DNA from: Candidatus Leptofilum gracile
Lineage (GTDB): Bacteria; Chloroflexota; Anaerolineae; Promineifilales; Promineifilaceae
Assembly: GCA_016713825.1 (NCBI GenBank)
Contig: JADJOJ010000004.1
Span: 62,001-126,000, forward strand
Length of the DNA: 64,000 nucleotides
Direction: 5' to 3'
The notes below the pieces were generated by a model. The model was not told the origin of the DNA, ran no database searches, and was given only the letters and a program-made list of their open reading frames with translations. Every line of letters begins with the position of its first letter. Position 1 is the stretch's first letter. This document shows, in pieces, positions 15,625 to 25,673 of this stretch. Made by a program: the position numbers and the translations under genes.

Positions 15625-16543
15625 ATGTCACTATCCTACATTGCGGATTTACATAACCACACAACCGCCTCCGACGGCGAATACAGCCCGACAGAACTGG
15701 TGCAGGCGGGTAAAGCGTTGGGGCTGGAGGCCATTGGCGTTACGGATCATGATACGCTGAACGGGCTGGATGAGGCGCTGGCGGCTGGGGAGGCGCTGGG
15801 CATTCAGGTGGTGCCGGGGGTGGAGGTGTCTTTGCGGTTTAGACGGCCGTATTTCACCGGCACCCTCCACTACCTGCTCTACATTCCCTACAACCTGCTG
15901 CAAGACGCCGACTTCCGCCAAATGGCGACAGAAATCTTTAGCCAGGGGCGTGGCGGCGGCCTGGTGCGCGCCCGCGTAGAAGCCATCAACGCCGAATTTG
16001 GCCCCAACGGCAACCAGCCGCTGCTCAAGCAAGCGTTAACCGCCGAGGAAATTGAGGCGCTGGCCGATAACGTCTCTCGCCGCCACTTTGCCGTGGCGCT
16101 CAAAGAAAACCACGGGTTAGACAAAGAGCAGGTGAACCGGCTCATCGGCAACGACAGCGTGGCGTATGTGCCCTCCGGTATTGATCCCAAACAGCTGACG
16201 CCGCTGCTGAAAAGGTACCCGCAGCTGGTGCGCATCTTTGCCCATCCAGCGGCCGGTTCGTTCCCCTGGCCAAAGCCTCTACAACGAGGTGCTGCCGCCT
16301 ATCGAGACGGTGGAAATTTTGATGCCAGAATTTTTGGACGAGGATTTGCTGGGGTTAGATGGTTTGGAAGTGGCGTATCCGGGTCATGCGCCGGAGCATC
16401 GCACGTTGATGGCTGAGTGGGCTGAAAAGTATGGCCTCATTACCAGCGGTGGCTCCGACTGCCACGACCGGGTGGATCGGCCGTTGGGGGTGGCGGGCGT
16501 GTCCCCTGCCGAACTGGATACGCTGCTGGCGCGGCTGCGGTAA
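15625..16543 (+). pseudogene. PHP-domain metal-dependent phosphoesterase, frameshifted
   Basis: The first 213 codons or so read as a PHP phosphoesterase: YIADLHNHTTASDGEYSP, GVTDHDTLNGL, VPGVEVSL and IFAHPAAGSF. At the run CCCC (16263-16266) the frame breaks. Removing one C restores AAGSFPGQSLYNEVLPPIET, and the +1 frame continues with GLEVAYPGHAPEHRTLMAEW and TSGGSDCHD to a stop at 16543. The joined product would be about 305 aa, the normal length for the family (trinuclear metal site, phosphoester hydrolysis, nucleotide or oligonucleotide substrates). Either the gene is newly inactivated or the extra C is a sequencing error. The homopolymer position makes an error plausible. Confidence 0.85.
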
Positions 16544-16585
16544 CCGGAGGCCAGTTGTTGATTGTTACAAGCGAATAAAAAGAGG

Positions 16586-16622
16586 AAAAAGCCCCGTTCT
16601 GTTTGCTGGACGGGGCTTTTTT
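16586..16622 (+). terminator. Intrinsic terminator after PHP gene
   Basis: The stem GCCCCGT/ACGGGGC (16591-16597, 16610-16616) is flanked by A5 and T6, so it could work on both strands. Confidence 0.9.
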
Positions 16623-16801
16623 ACGCAAAATTTATGCCTTTTGGGACCAAATAGCTATGACCGTTATGTGATATACGGTACTGGTACTGCCTCCTACAAT
16701 ACAAGCTGAACGGTTGGAAAGATTAGCCAATGTGCCTGCATGAAGATTATTGCATTGGAACGGCCGTTTCCATACACCAATTCAAATTTAGGAAGGCATT
16801 T

Positions 16802-19800
16802 ATGCAGCAGTTGCAGCGTGTATCTCATAAATCTGGTCGCCCAACGAGTGGTGTTATCAGACGCTATTTTTTCTTCAACCAGGCAAAAAACAAAAAACCA
16901 GGCAAAATCCATAAACTGATTTTATTGCTGCTGGCAATAAGTTTATTTATCCCCATGAGCGTTTTTGCCGCCGCCCCCGTATTTTCGGCCAATGGGCCAT
17001 TCAACATTACAGAAAACAGCTCAACCGGCACGCTGGTAGGCCAGGTGGTTGCCAGCGAGGCAACCAGTTATACCATTACGGGGGGAAATGGCAGTGGGGC
17101 CTTTACAATTGATAACAGCGGCTTCATTCGCGTTGCCGATGGGACGCAGATCGATTTTGAGGTAAACAGTTCATTTTCATTGACCGTTGAGGCCGGTAAT
17201 CTGGAGGGCACAGATTCGGCAGCGGTGATTATCAATGTAATCAACGTCAACGACCCACCCAAAATGGATCAAGGGTTTTATACGTTTTCAATTAACGAGA
17301 ATTTGCCCGATACCAGTTTGGTAGGCACTGTTTCAGCTACGGACAATGATCCAGGCGATACGGTTACGTATAATCTCATTCCTGGCCCCGTAACGGCATT
17401 TTCTATTGATAGCGATGATGGTGAAATTAGAATCGCTGATACAACGCAGATTGATTATGAATCTGGAACAACCAGCTACACCATTTATGTGCTGGCCACG
17501 GATGGTGGTTTAAGTGATATCGCCCCCGTGACAATTACAATTAACGAGGCGAATGATGCGCCAGTGGCGGTGGCGGATGGTCCGTATAACGCTTCAGAAG
17601 ACACACCTTTGGCCGTCACTTTGGTGGCTGAAGGGGTGTTGAACAATGATACCGATCAAGATGTGGACCCGGTGGATACGTTAACGGCCGTTCTAGACAC
17701 CCAACCCCCCAACGGCAGCGTAACCCTGAATGACGACGGTACCTTTACCTATACCCCCAAAGCCCAGTTTGACGGCACCGATTCCTTTACCTACCATGCC
17801 AATGACGGTTCTGCCAACTCCAACATTGTTACTGTCACCATCACCGTGGCTGGTTCCAATGACGACCCCACCGCCACCAATGACACCTACTCAACCGACG
17901 AAGACACAACACTCACGGTCTCTCTGGTGGCAGACGGTGTGCTGGACAATGACACAGACCCGGAAAACGATACCCTGACCGTAACAAATTTTAACGCGAC
18001 CAGTGTGATGGGAGCGGCCGTTTCCGTAAATACCGATGGTACCTTTAGCTATAACCCCACAGGCTCAACCAATGTTCAAGCCTTGGATGCCGGGGACAAC
18101 ACCAGCGACAGTTTCACCTACACCATTTCCGATGGCAACACGGGCACAGATACCGGCACGGTTACCATTAACCTGAGTGGTTTGAACGATGCCCCGAACG
18201 CGGTAGTTGACGGGTTTACCGTAAACGAGAATTCCACCAACAACAACCTGACTGTGTTGGGCAACGATACCGATGCCGATGCCAGCGCTACATTGACAAT
18301 TACGGCCGTTGCCAACCCCACAACCCAGGGCGGCACGGCAACCATTTCTGGCAGCACCATTTTATACACCCCGCTGGCTGGTTTTGATGGCACAGACACC
18401 TTCACCTACACCATTAGCGACGGTGTGCTCACCGACACGGCAACCGTCACCATTACCGTGAACAACCTGAACAACCCGCCCGTTATTACCGAGGGTGCTT
18501 CATACAACGCGGGAACCATAGATGAAGATAACAGCCCAACTTTCTTTACCCCATTTACCCTCAATGCCACAGATACGGATGGTGATAACCTGACCTGGAG
18601 TATTCCGGTTACAGGGACAGCCTTGCTGGGTACGGCCGTTCGGACCAACACCTATTCAAACCCGTCTAATGTGATGGCGTTTAACTACACGCCCACTGCC
18701 AACATGAATGGCTCTGACTCCTTTGTGGTGCGCGTCAGCGATGGCAAGGGCGGAACCGATGACATCACCGTCACCGTCACCATCACCGAGGTCAATGACA
18801 ATCCCGATGCTGTTGATGACACCCCCAGCGTCAATGAGCAGAGCAGTAACAACACCCTCTACCCACTCAGTAACGATACCATTGCTCCTGACACGGGTGA
18901 GACGTTGACGATTACGGCCGTTGGGGCCACAAATCACGGGGGCACGGTTACCAGCCACGGCACAAGCCTCACCTACACCCCGCTTTCCACCTTTATTGGC
19001 ACCGAAACGTTTACCTACACCATTAGCGACGGCCGTTCTGGTACAGACACCGCCACCATTCGCGTCACCGTGAACGATGTGAACTTTAACCCGGTTATTA
19101 CCGAGGGTATTTCCACCACCGTGACGATGGATGAAGATGGCAGCCCCACAGACTTCAGCCTGACGCTGCACGCCACCGACGCCGATGCCGCAGACACCCT
19201 CACCTGGGCCATTCAAAGCCAGGCCGGGTACGGCGATGCCGATGTTACTTCTGGTACGGGCACGTCCCAAGTAATCAGCTATGCACCCGTGAACAACTAT
19301 AACGGCAACGACGCCTTTATGGTGTACGTTAGCGATGGGCATGGGGGCATGGACAGCATCTTGGTGAATGTGATCATCAACCCAATCAACGATGCCCCCA
19401 CTGCTAAAAACGATACCAAAGCCACGCCGCCCGATACGGCCGTTACCATCAACGTGTTAGACAACGACACCGACCCGGAAAACGACAGTTTAAGCATTAC
19501 GGCCGTTACCCAGGGCAGCAAAGGCAGCGTCAGCCACAACGGCGCCACCATCACCTACACCCCCAACCCCGGCGAAATTGGCGACGATACCTTCACCTAC
19601 ACCATCAGCGACGGCAGCACCGGCACCGACACCGGCAGCGTCACCGTGCGCCTGGGCCTCTACGAGGTGTTTATGCCCGTGCTCGTCAATAACTTTGTGA
19701 GCGCGCCAGACCTGGTCGTAACCAACATCAGCGCCAGCAGCGACCTCATCGAACTGGTTATTGAAAATCAGGGCACGCAGGCCACCACCAGCGGCTTCTG

Positions 19801-20203
19801 GGTCGATTTTTACATTGCGCCAGACCCAGTACCCACCCATGAAAATCAATTGTGGGGCGACGTTGGCGACGAAGGGATTGTTTGGGGCGTCACCGTTTCC
19901 ATCCCCGCTGGCGGTTCGCTAACGCTGACATACAGCACCGCCCCCGGTGCCCCCAACCTGTATTTTGCCGAGGCAAACAGCAATTATGGCGGCGTGCTGC
20001 CTGTGGGCACCCCTGTGTATGCCCAGGTAGATTCGGCCCATCTCAATACCTCTTACGGCGGTGTGCTGGAAACGCACGAAATTTTAGGAGAACCGTACAA
20101 CAACGTCAGTGCCGAATTTACGGCCGTTGCCACCGGGCCAGCCAGCCTACCCGCCGCATTGATCGTAATCCAGGGGCCGCCATTGGCACTGCCCGCACGT
20201 TAA
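16802..20203 (+). CDS. Secreted cadherin-like / tandem-95 repeat surface protein
   Basis: 1,133 aa from ATG 16802 (AGGAAGG 5 nt upstream; an upstream ATG at 16730 has no such site). A long signal peptide (hydrophobic LILLLLAISLFIPMSVFAAA, about 41-60) precedes two cadherin-like domains ending in NVNDPP and NEANDAP. About seven repeats of roughly 95 aa follow, of the kind AxxDxxxxxED..LVxxGVLxNDTD, FTYTP and DSFTYxxxDG, each ending near N(D)D/NNP. The C-terminus has VFMPVLVNN and a CARDB-like domain (APDLVVTNISASSDLIELVI). The Asp/Asn-rich sites suggest calcium binding. The protein is exported and probably an adhesin or cell-surface matrix protein. No sortase or other anchor motif is seen. Confidence 0.85.
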   Translation: MQQLQRVSHKSGRPTSGVIRRYFFFNQAKNKKPGKIHKLILLLLAISLFIPMSVFAAAPVFSANGPFNITENSSTGTLVGQVVASEATSYTITGGNGSGAFTIDNSGFIRVADGTQIDFEVNSSFSLTVEAGNLEGTDSAAVIINVINVNDPPKMDQGFYTFSINENLPDTSLVGTVSATDNDPGDTVTYNLIPGPVTAFSIDSDDGEIRIADTTQIDYESGTTSYTIYVLATDGGLSDIAPVTITINEANDAPVAVADGPYNASEDTPLAVTLVAEGVLNNDTDQDVDPVDTLTAVLDTQPPNGSVTLNDDGTFTYTPKAQFDGTDSFTYHANDGSANSNIVTVTITVAGSNDDPTATNDTYSTDEDTTLTVSLVADGVLDNDTDPENDTLTVTNFNATSVMGAAVSVNTDGTFSYNPTGSTNVQALDAGDNTSDSFTYTISDGNTGTDTGTVTINLSGLNDAPNAVVDGFTVNENSTNNNLTVLGNDTDADASATLTITAVANPTTQGGTATISGSTILYTPLAGFDGTDTFTYTISDGVLTDTATVTITVNNLNNPPVITEGASYNAGTIDEDNSPTFFTPFTLNATDTDGDNLTWSIPVTGTALLGTAVRTNTYSNPSNVMAFNYTPTANMNGSDSFVVRVSDGKGGTDDITVTVTITEVNDNPDAVDDTPSVNEQSSNNTLYPLSNDTIAPDTGETLTITAVGATNHGGTVTSHGTSLTYTPLSTFIGTETFTYTISDGRSGTDTATIRVTVNDVNFNPVITEGISTTVTMDEDGSPTDFSLTLHATDADAADTLTWAIQSQAGYGDADVTSGTGTSQVISYAPVNNYNGNDAFMVYVSDGHGGMDSILVNVIINPINDAPTAKNDTKATPPDTAVTINVLDNDTDPENDSLSITAVTQGSKGSVSHNGATITYTPNPGEIGDDTFTYTISDGSTGTDTGSVTVRLGLYEVFMPVLVNNFVSAPDLVVTNISASSDLIELVIENQGTQATTSGFWVDFYIAPDPVPTHENQLWGDVGDEGIVWGVTVSIPAGGSLTLTYSTAPGAPNLYFAEANSNYGGVLPVGTPVYAQVDSAHLNTSYGGVLETHEILGEPYNNVSAEFTAVATGPASLPAALIVIQGPPLALPAR

Positions 20204-20248
20204 ATAAATTTGTTACCAAATCATCGTATTGATGAGGGAGCTTGAATT

Positions 20249-20779
20249 ATGAAACAAAGACAGTTTGGAAACGGCCGTATCGGCATCAACTATCTCATTG
20301 CCCTGTTTAGCCTGGCTGCCTTTGGCCTGCTGCTGCTGGGGTCACATACCACCCTGGCCGATGGTTACGACCTGCCGCCACGCGACGATGGTGCCGAAAC
20401 GCCAGGCAGCAACGATGCGCCCATCGTCGCCACCGGGCAGGGGGCGCGGGTGCATTTGCAGGCCCACTTTAGCCAGGATTGGCCGTGGGAGAGCCTGCAT
20501 TGGCAGCAAGGGTTGTGGCTGAAGGTGCAATGGCTGGATGAGAATGACGTTTGGCAAGATGTGGCGGGCTGGCAGGGTACGCTGGATGCCATCCAACAAA
20601 AAGAGGATTGGATAGGCCTGAAGGAAATCTGGCTGGCCGATGCCCAATTGGGTACCGGACCTTACCGTTGGCAGGTGTACGCAGTGGCAGACGGCCGTTT
20701 GCTCACCACCAGCGAACCATTCTACCTGCCCAACAAAAGCGGCGATCTCATGGCGCAAGATATGATGTTACAGCCCTAA
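20249..20779 (+). CDS. Secreted hypothetical protein
   Basis: 176 aa starting 45 nt after the cadherin-like gene on the same strand, so probably in one operon. An N-terminal hydrophobic stretch (INYLIALFSLAAFGLLLLGS, about 13-32) ending near TLADGYDLPP looks like a signal peptide. The mature part is Trp-rich (DWPWESLHWQQGLWLKVQWL, DVWQDVAGWQGTL, GPYRWQVYAVADGRLL), suggesting a beta-sandwich. I do not recognise the family. It may be a partner of the neighbouring surface protein. Confidence 0.8.
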   Translation: MKQRQFGNGRIGINYLIALFSLAAFGLLLLGSHTTLADGYDLPPRDDGAETPGSNDAPIVATGQGARVHLQAHFSQDWPWESLHWQQGLWLKVQWLDENDVWQDVAGWQGTLDAIQQKEDWIGLKEIWLADAQLGTGPYRWQVYAVADGRLLTTSEPFYLPNKSGDLMAQDMMLQP

Positions 20780-20821
20780 AGCCACATACCTTCACTTTTC
20801 CCCAAGCGTGATTTTTCCTGG

Positions 20822-20855
20822 CCTGGCCCTGCTTCTTGCAGGGTCAGGTTTTTTT
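20822..20855 (+). terminator. Intrinsic terminator
   Basis: An 11-bp stem CCTGGCCCTGC/GCAGGGTCAGG (one G-T pair, TTCTT loop) is followed by T7. Confidence 0.95.
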
Positions 20856-20926
20856 ATTGCCCCTGTGCAGTTTTGGAGTTGTGCTAAAATCGAATAGATT
20901 CAACAACTGGCATAAGGAAGCGGCAC

Positions 20927-21802
20927 ATGAGCATCTGGGATTTTGGCATCGGTAGTGTGCTGGTTACGGCCGTCTTGCTCTATCTGCGTGGCTGGCGGCG
21001 GCAACCAGCTGAAGATAGACGAACGCTGCTCGCTTCACCCTGGCGTATGATCACCTTTGCGGCGGCCCTTTTGCTGCTGGCTGCGGTGCTTTTTTCGCCG
21101 TTGCACGGCCTGGCCACGCGCTACTTTTACATTCACGTTTTGCAGCGGCTGCTGTTGGTTTCGCTCATCCCTTGCCTCTTTATGAGCGGCAATCCCCTGC
21201 CGATTTTGCAGGCGGGGCTGCCCACCAAGGCGCAAAACTGGCTCTGGCAGCTGCCGCAAACCGCACCACGTTTCTACAAACTGTGGCTGCGCCTCAGCAG
21301 CCCGCTGCCGGTTTGGTTCCTGTTTGTGTGCACCTTTTGGCTGTGGCACGATGTGCAGATCGACCGGCTGGTGCTGCAAGCCGATTGGGTGCACCGGTTT
21401 GAGAATGTGACGTTGATGGGAACGGCCGTTTGCTACTGGTGGCACATTTTAGCTGCCTCCCCGCGTTTGCATCCTGCCCTGCCGCCATTGTGGCGCGTAG
21501 GGTACGCGGCGTTGGGGGCCACCCCGGTAAAGTTGGTGGGGTTGGTGCTTATGTTTACGTCAACGGCCGTTTACCAATACCCCGCCGAAATCCAACTTTA
21601 CAATCTCAACCTTACCGACCAAAGCCTGGGCGCAGCGCTTGTGTGGGTTGTCGGCGGCATTGTGTTTACGTGGACGGCCGTTTTGCTCATGCGCGATTGG
21701 CTCAAAGGCGAAGATGAAAAGCCCCAACTCCCCGAATCCGTCTGGTCTTCTGCAGAGATGATGCTGGCCCCTGGATTTAGCAAATCGCCAACCTCAAAAT
21801 AG
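20927..21802 (+). CDS. ctaG: Cytochrome c oxidase assembly protein, caa3_CtaG family
   Basis: 291 aa of mostly transmembrane helices (about seven), typical of the CtaG/DUF1404-type family that helps assemble caa3-type cytochrome c oxidase. Family features seen are RYFYIHVLQRLLLVSLIPCLFMSGNPL, FLFVCTFWLWHD and VCYWWHIL, with conserved His in membrane segments. The C-terminal tail is cytoplasmic and acidic. Its own terminator-bounded unit suggests it is transcribed alone. No oxidase subunit genes lie within the window. Confidence 0.85.
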   Translation: MSIWDFGIGSVLVTAVLLYLRGWRRQPAEDRRTLLASPWRMITFAAALLLLAAVLFSPLHGLATRYFYIHVLQRLLLVSLIPCLFMSGNPLPILQAGLPTKAQNWLWQLPQTAPRFYKLWLRLSSPLPVWFLFVCTFWLWHDVQIDRLVLQADWVHRFENVTLMGTAVCYWWHILAASPRLHPALPPLWRVGYAALGATPVKLVGLVLMFTSTAVYQYPAEIQLYNLNLTDQSLGAALVWVVGGIVFTWTAVLLMRDWLKGEDEKPQLPESVWSSAEMMLAPGFSKSPTSK

Positions 21803-21922
21803 CTTGTCAAAAACCAGTAAATCGTCTAATGTATCAATTGTTGTAAAAGATAACTGTCTGTTTGGGGCAGTGAAACAACAGGGCAAACTTTTACGAAGGC
21901 AAACCAAAAAAGAGGATGACAC

Positions 21923-22429
21923 ATGTCCAAGTATGAAGAGTTGGTGCGAAGCTACAGCCATGCGCGTAAATCATTCCGGGATTATGAAGAAATTTGCCGT
22001 AACTTTGCCCGTGATCTGGTATTTGGGATGGTAGAGTATTTTGAATGGCCGCAAGATCGCGAAATTACCTACATCCCCCTGGGCGAAGAGCTAGATCCCA
22101 ACAATAAATTTTATGCCCTGGCTGGTGCCATGCGCATGGACGCCGAATCCTTTTGGCATTTTGGCGTCGAGCTTAGCCTGATGGAAATGTCTGGCGCTTA
22201 TCCGCTCTCACTGGTGCTCAGTTTTTTCATCAAAAAAGTCGGCCCAAATTTTATCGTGAAATTAGGCCCCAGAGGCCGTGAAATCAAGATTCCAGAAGAT
22301 AAACAGGGTGAGTTAGAGCCGTTTTATGAAGCCGTCTTTCGGCAAATTAAGGAGTTCTTGGCCAAACGGTATGTGCAGGCATTGGCTGGCCAAAAGGACA
22401 CAGAGTACGGTTTTATAACCCTTCTGTAG
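21923..22429 (+). CDS. Hypothetical soluble protein (168 aa)
   Basis: 168 aa with an alpha/beta look and no membrane segment or known motif. Notable stretches are ARKSFRDYEEICRNFARDLV near the N-terminus and FFIKKVGPNFIVKLGPRGRE in the middle. AAAGAGGATGACAC precedes the ATG and gives a fair ribosome site. I do not recognise it. It lies upstream of the TrmH-like gene on the same strand. Confidence 0.7.
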   Translation: MSKYEELVRSYSHARKSFRDYEEICRNFARDLVFGMVEYFEWPQDREITYIPLGEELDPNNKFYALAGAMRMDAESFWHFGVELSLMEMSGAYPLSLVLSFFIKKVGPNFIVKLGPRGREIKIPEDKQGELEPFYEAVFRQIKEFLAKRYVQALAGQKDTEYGFITLL

Positions 22430-22518
22430 GGTTTGGCCGTTTGCCCCAAGACTGCTTCACCTATCACCTCATCGACTCAAAATTGCCCCAGATTGGTCTA
22501 AGTGAACCTGACGCAATA

Positions 22519-23346
22519 ATGGCTACTTTATTAACGAGCTTGCAAAATCCCCGTATAAAAAATCTGCTCAAGCTCCAAAATCGGCGGTATCGAGATGCCC
22601 AGCAAAAAACGGTTGTAGAGGGCATCCGCGAGATTGGCTGCGTGTTGCACAGTGGCTTGCTGCCTCAAGAAGCGTACGTCTGCCCTGAACTGCTCACCGA
22701 TGCGGCGGGGACGGCCGTTTACCAGCAGCTCCAAGCCTTAGCCAAAACCGCAGAGCTCGCCTTGTTCACCGTCACGCCAGAACTGTTCGCCAAAGCCGCC
22801 TACCGGGGCCAAAGCGGCGGCATTTTGTTAGTCATCCCTTACCTATCCCACTCGCTTGCTTCCCTCACGCTGCCCCATGCCCCCTTGCTGCTCATCATTG
22901 ACGGCAGCGAAAAGCCCGGCAATTTGGGGGCCATCTTGCGCACCGCCGACGCTGCCGGCATCGATGCCGTCATCGTGACCAGCCAGCCCGGCAGCGGCAC
23001 CGACATCCACAACCCCAACGTGGTGCGAGCCAGCCTGGGTGCCTTGTTCACCCTCCCAGTCGTCGAAGCTACGCCAGCAGAACTGTTCGCCTGGCTGCGT
23101 CACCAGCAAATACAGATTGCAGTGCTCACGCCAGAAGGAGAACGGCCGTACGCCCAAACCAACCTCCAGGGTCGCCTAGCCCTGGTGATGGGCAGCGAAG
23201 CACACGGCGTGCAGCCTCAATGGCTCGCAGAAGCCGATCTGCGGTTGAAAATCCCCATGTTTGGTACAGTAGATAGCTTGAATTTATCGGTGGCAACGGC
23301 CGTTGTTGTGTTCGAAGCCATTCGTCAGCGTCAGAAAGGTGGTTAA
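22519..23346 (+). CDS. TrmH/SpoU-family RNA 2'-O-methyltransferase
   Basis: 275 aa from ATG 22519; the frame extends to a TTG at 22441 but conserved sequence begins at MATLLTSLQNPRIKNLLKLQ. The N-terminal substrate-binding region precedes a SPOUT domain with motif 1 KPGNLGAILRTADAAG, HNPNVVRASLGALF, motif 2 LALVMGSEAHGV and motif 3 DSLNLSVATAVVVFEAIR. It methylates a ribose 2'-OH in rRNA or tRNA using SAM, and the deep trefoil knot makes the dimer. The exact target (RlmB or TrmH like) cannot be told from sequence alone. Confidence 0.93.
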   Translation: MATLLTSLQNPRIKNLLKLQNRRYRDAQQKTVVEGIREIGCVLHSGLLPQEAYVCPELLTDAAGTAVYQQLQALAKTAELALFTVTPELFAKAAYRGQSGGILLVIPYLSHSLASLTLPHAPLLLIIDGSEKPGNLGAILRTADAAGIDAVIVTSQPGSGTDIHNPNVVRASLGALFTLPVVEATPAELFAWLRHQQIQIAVLTPEGERPYAQTNLQGRLALVMGSEAHGVQPQWLAEADLRLKIPMFGTVDSLNLSVATAVVVFEAIRQRQKGG

Positions 23347-23389
23347 GCCACTTGGCTAAATGTACGCTAAGTTAGTTGGGTTACAGTTC

Positions 23390-24151
23390 ATGCGAATTGC
23401 GTTAATTTCAGATATTCATGGGAATCTCGTATCTCTGGAAGCCGTTTTAGCCGATATTGATCGCCAAAACGTCAACGAAATCATCTTTCTGGGAGATGCA
23501 GCCACGCTAGGTCCCCAGCCCCATGAAGTGTTGCACCGCTTGCGTGAACTCGGCTGCCCTTGCATTATCGGCAACCACGAAACCTACCTCTTTAAACCTT
23601 CATTAGGCCAAGCCTATATGCGCGGCACGCAATGGTTTAGCGATATTCTCACCTGGTGTCGCGCCCGCCTCACCCCCGAAGATTACCAATTTATGCGCTC
23701 CTTCCAGCCCATGCTCAAAATAAAGCTCGAAGGCGAAAGCACCCTCATCTGTTTTCATGGCTCACCCCGCCGCCATACCGACAACATTTTTGCTACCACC
23801 CCCACCGAAGAAGTAAACGAGATGCTGGCTGGTCGCCGAGCCACCGTGATGGCAGGTGGTCACACACACGTCCAAATGATGCGGCAGCATATCGGCGTGT
23901 TGCTGGTAAACTCCGGCAGCGTTGGCCTACCTTTCGAGCAAATGCCGTTTACAGACCGTGGTCCCCGCGTCATGCCCTGGGCAGAATACGCCATCGTCAA
24001 CTCCGAAGGTAACGCCATTAGCGTAGACCTGCGGCGTATCCCCGTTGATATGAAGGCCATAAAGCAAGCCGGTATCGATGCCCGCATGCCAAAGACAAGC
24101 GACTGGTTGCGTAATTGGATATCAATTACTGAACTGCTAAACGAAATTTAA
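23390..24151 (+). CDS. Calcineurin-like metallophosphoesterase
   Basis: 253 aa from ATG 23390 (MRIALISDIHGNLVSLEAVL), preferred over the ATG at 23360 because the family starts at this strand. Metal-site motifs are DIHGN, FLGDAATLGPQP, IIGNHE, FHGSPR and GGHTHVQM, the full set for a YfcE/MJ0936-type phosphodiesterase with two metals. The natural substrate is unknown. It lies 43 nt after the TrmH-like gene, perhaps in the same unit. Confidence 0.92.
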   Translation: MRIALISDIHGNLVSLEAVLADIDRQNVNEIIFLGDAATLGPQPHEVLHRLRELGCPCIIGNHETYLFKPSLGQAYMRGTQWFSDILTWCRARLTPEDYQFMRSFQPMLKIKLEGESTLICFHGSPRRHTDNIFATTPTEEVNEMLAGRRATVMAGGHTHVQMMRQHIGVLLVNSGSVGLPFEQMPFTDRGPRVMPWAEYAIVNSEGNAISVDLRRIPVDMKAIKQAGIDARMPKTSDWLRNWISITELLNEI

Positions 24152-24407
24152 GCCGCCAGAAGCCACACAACCCTTTCCAAAGGCAAAACCGCCCAATATA
24201 CGCTAGGGAGAAGTTGTCAGTTTTGGCACCTCAGCGATAATTGCACCAACTGCCTTATTTGCAGTGTTGGAGCTGGTTTGACAATGTTCGCACTGCCAAA
24301 CCTGTTCCCTTTCCGACCTTTTTTCATTTAGATGTAAACCATATCCGGTCGTTTATTTTCAAAAACCGATAGCGGTTTACGTAGCTTACACTCTGAAGGA
24401 GAGTTTC

Positions 24408-25391
24408 ATGTCAAGAAAAAGTGTAAAGGTAGCCGTCACTGGGGCGGCTGGTCAAATTGGTTATTCTCTTTTGTTTCGCCTGGCTTCTGGTGAAGTGTTC
24501 GGGCCAGATACCAAAGTCTCTCTGCACCTTTTGGAAATCACCCCCGCTTTACCTGCATTAGAAGGCGTTGTGATGGAATTAGACGACTGCGCTTTTCCCC
24601 TGTTGGAAAATGTAGTGGTAACTGATAATGCTGAAACTGCTTTCGACGGCATCAACTGGGCTTTGTTTGTTGGCTCAAAACCGCGCGGAGCCGGCATGGA
24701 ACGGGGTGACCTCATTCGTGAAAATGGTCCTATCTTTGTGGGGCAGGGGCGTGCCTTAAGCAAAGCTGCCAGCGATGCCCGTGTTTTGGTGGTAGGTAAT
24801 CCGGCAAACACCAACTGCCTCATTGCCATGAACAATTCCGATTTGCCAGAGGAACGCTTTGGTGCCCTTACCCGGTTGGATCAAAATCGGGCTTATGCCC
24901 AATTGGCCCAAAAAGCAGGTGTGCCGGTGAGTGCTGTTAGCAATGTCACCATTTGGGGCAACCACAGCGCCACACAATATCCAGACGCAGAAAACGCCAA
25001 AATCAATGGCAAACCTGCTATGGAAGTCATCACAGATCATGATTGGCTGCGTGGCGAATTTATCTCTACAGTGCAAAAGCGTGGCGCGGCCGTTATTGCG
25101 GCACGTGGCAAATCCTCTGCTGCGTCAGCTGCGAATGCGGCTCTAGATCATGTAATGAGCTTTGAGAGCAAAACGCCAGACGGCCATTGGTTTTCTGCGG
25201 CCGTTCCGTCCGATGGCAGCTACGGCATTGAAAAAGGCTTAATCTTTTCTTTTCCGGTTGTGAGTGATGGCGCAGGCGGCTACTCAATTGTTCAAGGTTT
25301 GCAGTTGAGCGAATTTGCCAAAGAGAAGGTCGTTGCGACAGAACAAGAGCTGAAGGACGAAAAATCGGTGGTTACTGATTTGTTGCGGTGA
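24408..25391 (+). CDS. mdh: Malate dehydrogenase
   Basis: 327 aa, the usual length of the MDH type 2 family. It oxidises malate to oxaloacetate with NAD+ in the TCA cycle. Visible are the nucleotide-binding loop [20 protein letters not shown], the active-site region [24 protein letters not shown], and the catalytic His in [22 protein letters not shown] lies 5 nt before the ATG. An imperfect dyad (GTAAACC at 24334, GGTTTAC at 24374) upstream might be an operator. Two terminator hairpins follow. The 256 bp upstream hold no ORF. Confidence 0.97.
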   Translation: MSRKSVKVAVTGAAGQIGYSLLFRLASGEVFGPDTKVSLHLLEITPALPALEGVVMELDDCAFPLLENVVVTDNAETAFDGINWALFVGSKPRGAGMERGDLIRENGPIFVGQGRALSKAASDARVLVVGNPANTNCLIAMNNSDLPEERFGALTRLDQNRAYAQLAQKAGVPVSAVSNVTIWGNHSATQYPDAENAKINGKPAMEVITDHDWLRGEFISTVQKRGAAVIAARGKSSAASAANAALDHVMSFESKTPDGHWFSAAVPSDGSYGIEKGLIFSFPVVSDGAGGYSIVQGLQLSEFAKEKVVATEQELKDEKSVVTDLLR

Positions 25392-25423
25392 TGTTTTACC
25401 ACCTTTGAAAATTTGAACTAAAG

Positions 25424-25461
25424 AGCATCCGATGTGTTTGCCGCATAGGGTGCTTTTTTTT
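25424..25461 (+). terminator. Intrinsic terminator after mdh
   Basis: The stem AGCATCC/GGGTGCT (25424-25430, 25448-25454; one G-T pair) is followed by a run of T. Confidence 0.75.
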
Positions 25462-25482
25462 AGCAAGATTGCCCAAGAACAC

Positions 25483-25509
25483 AAAAAGCCTCGCTTAGCG
25501 AGGCTTTTT
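25483..25509. terminator. Second, bidirectional terminator after mdh
   Basis: A 12-bp perfect inverted repeat AAAAAGCCTCGC/GCGAGGCTTTTT with a 3-nt loop. Its own arms supply the T-run on both strands. Confidence 0.85.
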
Positions 25510-25673
25510 GCGGGAAGAGGAGAAGAAGGAGAAAAGAGGAATTTTGGAGGATAAATAATTATACGATTCTGTTACTGATACCTTTACAAAATTTGAAATC
25601 CAGTACAACTCATTTATATTTATTAGTTTAGCCCAGTCTAATTGGTTCTGTTGGTGAGCTGACTACAAGTACA

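Noticed and set aside
16238..16543. Separate 101-aa gene after the PHP gene
   Set aside because: Its sequence is the C-terminal continuation of the PHP domain after a one-base shift, so it is part of the same gene.
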